DNA of 64,000 nt from SZUA-265 sp965651905 (GTDB taxonomy: Bacteria > Myxococcota_A > Polyangia > Polyangiales > Polyangiaceae): positions 96,673 through 160,672 of the forward strand of contig CBFGUG010000009.1 of NCBI GenBank assembly GCA_965651905.1. Reading direction: 5' to 3'. Shown piece by piece: positions 59,378 to 64,000 of this stretch. A program made the position numbers and the translations under genes. The notes beneath the pieces are model-generated. The model had not been told where the DNA came from. It saw only the letters and a program-made list of their open reading frames with translations, and ran no database searches. The first letter of the stretch is position 1. Each line of letters opens with the position of its first letter.

Positions 59378-59941
59378 ATGCCTCATACAGTTCCGGCCTC
59401 CCAGCTCAACGATCACGAGCGCTTGAAGACCCTCGTCGAGCGGCTGGAGAAGTTTCGCGAAGACGGCGCTTCTTCCCACCTGGGTATCGACCGTCTGCGC
59501 GACTTCGCCCACGCCTTCCAGGTCTTTGGTGACACCCACTACGCAACCAAGGTGGACGACACGTTCTTACCATTCCTCGTGCGCTCGAGCGCTGCGCTCG
59601 GCGTCGAGTTCTGCAGAAAGATTCGCGCAGCCCACCACCTACAGAGGTATCACATCGATTCAATCGGACACTTCTGCGCCAGTGCCGACTCGGCGCAAGA
59701 GGGAGGCTGGCGAGCGCTTGATAGAAGTCTCGACGAGTTCATCTCCTCGCACCGCGCCGTCACCCACGCTCTCGAACGAGAAGCGTTCACCCTGCTCCCG
59801 AAACTGTCCGACGACGAATACGCCGAGCTCGAAGCGGTTTTCGGCCGCTACGATCGAGCATCGCTGGCGCGCGAAGACTTGCGTCACGTCAAATACTTGG
59901 TGGATCGACTGTTGGCGGAGGACCAACAAGCGACGAGCTGA
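59378..59941 (+). CDS. Hemerythrin-like HHE-domain protein
   Basis: 187 residues from the ATG at 59378. It is helical with a pattern close to bacterial hemerythrins: NDHERLKTLVERLEKF, GDTHYATKVDDTFLPFL, ALGVEFCRKIRAAHHLQRYHI and H-x-A-x-x-x-x-L-E-R-E-x-F-x-L-L-P-K-L. Several canonical iron ligands appear altered (DD rather than EE after HYATK), so iron/oxygen binding is uncertain. Family members store oxygen or iron or sense redox state. No other genes are coupled. Confidence 0.55.
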   Translation: MPHTVPASQLNDHERLKTLVERLEKFREDGASSHLGIDRLRDFAHAFQVFGDTHYATKVDDTFLPFLVRSSAALGVEFCRKIRAAHHLQRYHIDSIGHFCASADSAQEGGWRALDRSLDEFISSHRAVTHALEREAFTLLPKLSDDEYAELEAVFGRYDRASLAREDLRHVKYLVDRLLAEDQQATS

Positions 59942-60439
59942 CTGTCAGCTCCCGCTCTCCCGTCGATCGACCACGCTTCCCGTCGACACGCGAAGAAGCG
60001 GCAGCCGCTGTGGGCTCCTCCAACTGACGCACGACTAGACGGCCTGGGGAGTCGAGGTGCGGCCCCTGCGTGGATCACTCTACGAACGGTCAGGCCATCG
60101 CACGAACGAGAGGTTGCGCCGGTGTGTAGGCGCGCTGGCTGCAGTGGGGGCCCTTCACATCCAACACGAATAGTGTGCAAGGCCCGGTGATGACGGTCGC
60201 CCGTCGACCGAGCGCGGCCGACACGTCGCTGGCGCGTCGATCGGGCCACCCGTCACGGGTAAACGGTTGCCATTCGCAGTTGGTCGATTGGGTCGTGCAG
60301 TCCGCGCCCGCTTCAATGCATGCGCTGCTGCAAAGCCCCCTCGCGTTGCGTTTCGGTGGGTACTCCGTCGCGATCGCTGGTTGCGCCTACACGCTCGTGT
60401 ACTGTAGGGATTGTCGATCAGCGTGTCTACGAGGATGCG
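59942..60439. other. Intergenic region without recognised gene
   Basis: About 500 bases of GC-rich sequence. Several open frames occur, but none carries motifs, a ribosome site or codon bias I would trust. No repeat or hairpin stands out. Confidence 0.4.
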
Positions 60440-60628
60440 ATGAGTTCCGCGGGCAACCCGGCGCACTATCTCATCTGGAGCTTGATGGGAGCATACCTCG
60501 TCGCCTTCCTCTTGCTCTTCACTCGAGCCATTCAGGCCGCTCACGAGCTGAGTCGGTGGCGCGCCCTGGCGTTGGGCACAGTGGGCTTCAGCGTCTACCA
60601 GGTCCTCTTTCTGCTGTTCAATCGTTAG
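60440..60628 (+). CDS. Small membrane protein (two predicted helices)
   Basis: 62 residues from the ATG at 60440, preceded by GAGG. Helices are about 10-32 (HYLIWSLMGAYLVAFLLLF) and about 43-62 (ALALGTVGFSVYQVLFLLF), joined by a charged loop. The frame extends upstream, but only this start has a ribosome site. Function unknown. Confidence 0.5.
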   Translation: MSSAGNPAHYLIWSLMGAYLVAFLLLFTRAIQAAHELSRWRALALGTVGFSVYQVLFLLFNR

Positions 60629-60726
60629 CTGCTAGCTCCCGCTCAACCGCGTTCTGGGCCAGCGCGGCGGGCTGGTTTGCGACGTCGACTCGGCCGCCAA
60701 CAACGACCCAGCGCGGGCAACTAACT

Positions 60727-61140
60727 TCACAACGCTGGCGGCGCCTCCTCGAAACACGGCAGCGCGTCGTGGATCTCGTCCCACGGGGGTCTGGAGCCCA
60801 CGAAGATGTGCCGTTCGGGTCGCACCCCTGGGTCGTCGTCGAAGCTCCCCATTGGAATGATGACGATGCTGCGAGACTCGTCGATGCGGGGCACGCTGGA
60901 GCCGCAGACGTCGCAGAAGGCATGGGCGAAGTGTTTGGCCTCGGGGAGCTTGAACGTCCTGACGAGCTCTGCTCCCTTCAGAAAGCGAAACCCATCTAGG
61001 GGCAGCACCAGGTTTGTCGCGTGCCCGGTACCGCGGCACTTTCGGCATCGTGAGCAATGGCAGTGGTTGACGCGGATGGGGGTTCCGGTTGCCTCAAAGG
61101 CAACCCCCCCGCACAGGCAGCTTCCTCGGGCATCGGTCAT
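60727..61140 (-). CDS. GFA/CENP-V family zinc protein
   Basis: 137 residues. The zinc-binding cysteines are in place: SCLCGG near the N-terminus, HCHCSRCRK in the middle, and FCDVCGSSVP; HIFVGS and PCFEEAPP follow at the end. The family is named after glutathione-dependent formaldehyde-activating enzyme, but most members have unknown substrates. Predicted cytoplasmic. A relic of a second copy lies at 58415-58515. Confidence 0.9.
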   Translation of the reverse strand: MTDARGSCLCGGVAFEATGTPIRVNHCHCSRCRKCRGTGHATNLVLPLDGFRFLKGAELVRTFKLPEAKHFAHAFCDVCGSSVPRIDESRSIVIIPMGSFDDDPGVRPERHIFVGSRPPWDEIHDALPCFEEAPPAL

Positions 61141-61240
61141 GGGGCGAGGTTATTCGCGGAGTGAAGCGGTTGTCGACTGGCAACGTTAGGGGCTGAGGCG
61201 GCCAGCGACTGCTGCTCGGAAGTCGTGCGCGTACCACTGT

Positions 61241-61362
61241 GGCGTTGGTCTCGGCCTCGCATTGGCCAAGCGCATCATCGAGGCCCACGGCGGTTCGATA
61301 CTCGCCAGGATATCGGCCGCGGGAGTGTGTTCATCGTGAACCTACCCTGCGAAGGCGCCTAG
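61241..61362 (+). pseudogene. Histidine-kinase ATPase-domain remnant
   Basis: The G-box end of a sensor kinase is seen in two frames: GVGLGLALAKRIIEAHGGSI, then after a frameshift DIGRGSVFIVNLPCEGA and a stop. Only the final part of the ATP-binding domain is left, with no kinase body upstream. It is a decayed gene. Confidence 0.6.
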
Positions 61363-61367
61363 GGCAC

Positions 61368-62354
61368 CTAGTGGATGCTTCGTGGCGCACTTGGTGGCTC
61401 GGCGTCATCTGTAGGGGCAAGGGATAAGGCACGAATGGCCAATGAAGGTGGGGCGTCGGGTGCTCTCAGCGAGCGCCCTGCTTTCGAGATCGCTAGCGCG
61501 GTAAGCACAGCGAACAGCACCACCCACCCAACGGGTTCGTAGATCGCGGAGCGAAGACCAACGTTCCAGCCCGACAGCAGGTACGGCAACCCGGCACATA
61601 GGGTTAGCGTCATGTTGGCGATGGCTCCTGGGTACACGCTTTTGGTATACAGCCGAGTCCAGCCGAGGATTGTCCCAAGTAGGAGACAGGTGACGAAGAG
61701 GCACCCCCCTTGCAATGCAGCGCCAAGGGTGTCCAGTTGACCGTAGCTCGCGAAGAAGAGTACGGGCGCGTACCACAAACCCCAGAGTGCTCCCTGAATC
61801 AGCAGTCCCGCTTTGACGCCAAACCGGCGAGTAACGCGATACAGGAAGTACCCTCTCCAGGCGAACTCTTCGCCGAAGGTCTGAATCCAGACCAGCACGA
61901 CCGTCGCGGCGAACGCAGCCACTACAAGGAGCGCTACCAAAGGCGATGGGGCCAAGGCGGACAACTCCAGTTCCACTGGTTCCAGCAAAGGCGAAGGGGG
62001 AAGTACGCCCAGCGTGATAGCTATCCCCGCGACCGCAGTGGCTGACGCAATCAAGGCTAGAGCCCCCCCAGTGCCGATCATCGTCAGGTCTGTCCGCGCT
62101 GGTGGAAAGCCGAACGCTACTTCGTCCGGTGGGTCTATCCATCTTCTGACCACGGAAACGGCCAGAATGGGCTGCCACCCCATCGTTACCACGTAGAGCA
62201 ATGACGTTGAGAGCAGCCGGGTTCCCAGCGCGTCTGGACTCACGTTGACTTCGAAGATGCGCAGGGTGGCGGCCACGAGCCAAGTCGACAGGCAGGAGAG
62301 CAGCAGAAACGCCGCGATACCGACGGCTTCGGGATCCCTTTTGAATGACGGCAT
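61368..62354 (-). CDS. CPBP (type II CAAX-like) intramembrane protein with altered motifs
   Basis: 328 residues from the ATG at 62354 (an in-frame start at 62405 also exists), with about eight helices. The first ABI/CPBP motif is intact (FGEEFAWRGYFL). The second motif reads GALWGLWYAPV where most proteases have W-H-x-P, and the third, GAIANMTL, lacks the usual His. Active proteases need these histidines, so this member may be inactive or have other ligands. Family members act on prenylated proteins or bacteriocin precursors. No neighbouring operon is evident. Confidence 0.82.
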   Translation of the reverse strand: MPSFKRDPEAVGIAAFLLLSCLSTWLVAATLRIFEVNVSPDALGTRLLSTSLLYVVTMGWQPILAVSVVRRWIDPPDEVAFGFPPARTDLTMIGTGGALALIASATAVAGIAITLGVLPPSPLLEPVELELSALAPSPLVALLVVAAFAATVVLVWIQTFGEEFAWRGYFLYRVTRRFGVKAGLLIQGALWGLWYAPVLFFASYGQLDTLGAALQGGCLFVTCLLLGTILGWTRLYTKSVYPGAIANMTLTLCAGLPYLLSGWNVGLRSAIYEPVGWVVLFAVLTALAISKAGRSLRAPDAPPSLAIRALSLAPTDDAEPPSAPRSIH

Positions 62355-62566
62355 TGGCTCAACACGAAAATGAAAACGCTCGAGCGCGAGGAACCAGCCT
62401 ACCACGACTGCCCGACACAGTTCGGATCAAAGTGGCGAGAAACGCCGCGCGCAGCGTGTTGGGCACGCGCTGGTAGACGGTTGATGACCGTGGGTCGGTT
62501 CGGGCGACGCCGAATACGGGCCGGCATGCCCCCCAATGAGGCCGTTCGTTTGCTAGGCTCGGGCCG

Positions 62567-63460
62567 ATGCCACACGGGACCCGAGTTCGAAAGATCCTGG
62601 TCGCAACGGACTTTTCGACGAATAGCTCTCATGCCGTTCAACGCGCGGGACTGCTTGCAGCTGCGCATCGCGCAGCCGTCCATCTGATTCACGCAAACAC
62701 CAGTCTGATCGACGATCTTCTCGAACACGATGGGGCTCGCGACCGATCAGCAAACCAGATCGACACCGCGCTGCAAACCCGGCTCGAATCGGAAGCCAGC
62801 GTATTGCGAGAGCGAGATATCGACGTAACTGCCGAGGTCGTTCGAAAAGGCCCCCTGGCCGCGATAGTTGAGGCGCTCGAATCGTTCCCCGCCGACCTGG
62901 TGGTCGTCGGCGCTCGAGGGCGAAGATCTCTACGTAACACCGTACTCGGAACCACGGCCCAGCGCCTGCTAGTACAAGTCCCGCAAGGCGTTCTTGCCGT
63001 CAGGAGTCGCCCACGCAGCCCTTACTCCAACATCCTCGTGTGCGTCGATACAGACTGCGATGCAGCGGGCACGTTGGTCGCAGCGCGTACGCTGTTTCCA
63101 AGCGAGCGCCTTCATGTCGTTCACGCTTATGAACCGTTGTTCGAAGGCAAGCTCCTATTCGCCGGAGCAAGCGAGTCCACGATCCGCCAGCATCGGAAGG
63201 AGGCTCGAACTCAAGCCAAACGAGCGCTAGTCGACGTGATACAGCGCTCCGGAGTCGAGATCGCTGCAGGTTCTCGAATGCTCCGACGAGGGGATCCGTC
63301 GCAAATCATCGTCAAGCTCACGCAGCGTCGAAAATTTGATCTCGTCGTGCTGGGGAGGCCGCGAGCGACCTTGGCGGCGGAGATTTTTCTCGGAACAGTA
63401 CCGAGAAATGTTCTCCGAGATGCCAAGTGCGACATAGCTGTGCTTCAGGGCCCCGTGTAG
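62567..63460 (+). CDS. Tandem universal stress protein (UspA)
   Basis: 297 residues made of two UspA domains (about 5-150 and 150-297). The first has the ATP-binding signature GARGRRSLRNTVLGTTAQRLL (G-x2-G-x9-G-T/S). The second (GRPRATLAAEIFLGTVPRNV) is related but more diverged. The first strand KILVATDFSTNS is typical. UspA proteins bind ATP or act as dimer chaperones under stress. TAGGCT lies 7 bp before the ATG. Convergent with the antiporter-tail gene. Confidence 0.9.
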   Translation: MPHGTRVRKILVATDFSTNSSHAVQRAGLLAAAHRAAVHLIHANTSLIDDLLEHDGARDRSANQIDTALQTRLESEASVLRERDIDVTAEVVRKGPLAAIVEALESFPADLVVVGARGRRSLRNTVLGTTAQRLLVQVPQGVLAVRSRPRSPYSNILVCVDTDCDAAGTLVAARTLFPSERLHVVHAYEPLFEGKLLFAGASESTIRQHRKEARTQAKRALVDVIQRSGVEIAAGSRMLRRGDPSQIIVKLTQRRKFDLVVLGRPRATLAAEIFLGTVPRNVLRDAKCDIAVLQGPV

Positions 63461-63491
63461 CGCTTCACACGCCTCTCGCTACTACCGCAGA

Positions 63492-64000
63492 CTAGGCGGT
63501 CGTCGATGGGTTCGGTTCGGATGTCACGGACAAACCAACGGACGTAACTTGGCCATCGTTGATCTCACGTGCTCGCAAGCTGATGGTGCCCAGTACGATC
63601 GCTTGGTTCGCGGCGATGCTTGGAGCATGTTGGCGGATTATCTGATCGAGCGTCACGCCTGGTTCTTCAGGCAGATGCAGCCCGTACATGTCCGCTAGAT
63701 CACGGACTGTCGTGGTTCCACGCAACGGGATCTCGGCCGTGATCTTCGGCTGATGCTCATCCCCACGGGATCGAGCGAAGATGACGTCGACGTGCCGTCG
63801 GGACTCCCCGTTGACGACGATGAACAAGTGGTCGTCATGGGCGACACGAGTCGAACCGCGGGGGGGAATGATCGCCTTGTCGCGAGAGATCAAAGCAACC
63901 ACCGCGCCCTCAGGAAGCGCCAGGTCCCTGAGCAGGCGCCCGTCAGCAGGCGAATCTCGAGCCACAGGATAGTCGATGATCTCCGCATCGACCTCTCGGA
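63492..64000 (-). CDS. K+/H+ antiporter (NhaP2/CvrA-type) C-terminal part (5' end outside window)
   Basis: The frame is open to the right edge; about 168 residues are seen. The first part resembles a TrkA-C/RCK_C domain (LRDLALPEGAVVALISRDK then PPRGSTRVAHDDHLF) and the last part a CorC_HlyC-type domain (EIPLRGTTTVRDLADMYGL, then VLGTISLRAREINDGQ). This order is typical of the cytoplasmic tail of NhaP2/CvrA potassium/proton antiporters; the membrane part would lie beyond the window. Annotation depends on domain order only. Confidence 0.75.
   Translation of the reverse strand, partial: REVDAEIIDYPVARDSPADGRLLRDLALPEGAVVALISRDKAIIPPRGSTRVAHDDHLFIVVNGESRRHVDVIFARSRGDEHQPKITAEIPLRGTTTVRDLADMYGLHLPEEPGVTLDQIIRQHAPSIAANQAIVLGTISLRAREINDGQVTSVGLSVTSEPNPSTTA

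Overview
The window reads as chromosome of a Myxococcota bacterium (Polyangia or Sandaracinus-like; inference). The support is very GC-rich coding on both strands, many secreted or lipidated proteins with acidic or Cys-rich linkers, MYXO-CTERM-like tails, RCC1 and OmpA proteins, a DUF1592/DUF1552 pair, FHA and V4R sigma-54 activators, a Ser/Thr kinase and ECF sigma factors paired with FecR/TPR proteins. I saw no tRNA, rRNA or CRISPR. Both window edges cut genes: an OmpA-family protein on the left and a CPA1-type K+/H+ antiporter C-terminus on the right.

Layout. 1-5.1 kb: OmpA protein, CBS/zinc-ribbon protein, exported barrel-like protein, and several acetyltransferases (PAT-like, AAC(3)-like, two GNAT). 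5.2-9.5 kb (minus): ECF sigma, FecR/TPR, exported barrel protein, RCC1 lipoprotein. 9.8-11.8 kb: lipid kinase, DUF3224, cyclophilin, receiver-like protein. 11.9-20.5 kb: FHA sigma-54 activator divergent from an overlapping operon (OmpA/TSP3 protein, class III cyclase homologue, LysM-FecR-barrel protein) followed closely by a Ser/Thr kinase. 20.6-30.1 kb: DUF481 porin-like protein, MscS channel behind a consensus-like sigma-54 promoter, lipoproteins, a cereblon-type CULT protein, a Cys-repeat lipoprotein, ArsC/Spx protein and a frameshifted cation-chloride-cotransporter-like gene. 30.4-41.9 kb: DUF1592/DUF1552 pair, LRR lipoprotein, VIT/vWA protein, LysR regulator, methyltransferase, zinc-ribbon membrane protein, stand-alone NFACT-R protein, and two copies of a ~320-bp repeat with 31-bp inverted arms. 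42.1-47.2 kb: a second ECF sigma-FecR/TPR module with its own barrel protein and Cys-rich lipoprotein. 47.2-49.2 kb: scar region with an IS3 fragment, a DUF4143 ATPase and a sulfatase-modifying-factor remnant.

52-57.4 kb is the most coherent regulatory unit. A XylR_N/V4R sigma-54 activator sits beside a glutathionyl-hydroquinone reductase gene and a YceI-DODA-dioxygenase-TRIC run. Each of those two transcription units has a -24/-12 promoter with GG-N10-GC spacing, and about 80-140 bp upstream of each lies a copy of the same ~36-bp element in opposite orientation. I infer a small quinone/aromatic-stress regulon. The last 6.6 kb holds a conserved-looking helical protein with 21-bp tandem repeats upstream, small membrane proteins, a hemerythrin-like protein, a GFA enzyme plus a frameshifted GFA relic, a histidine-kinase relic, a CPBP membrane protein with altered motifs, a tandem UspA protein and the antiporter tail.

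Two further predictions stand out. The CULT protein at 25.15 kb keeps the three pocket tryptophans of human cereblon with exact spacing. The 11.9-20.5 kb cluster pairs a kinase with an FHA-domain activator next to a cyclase homologue that lacks one metal-binding Asp.
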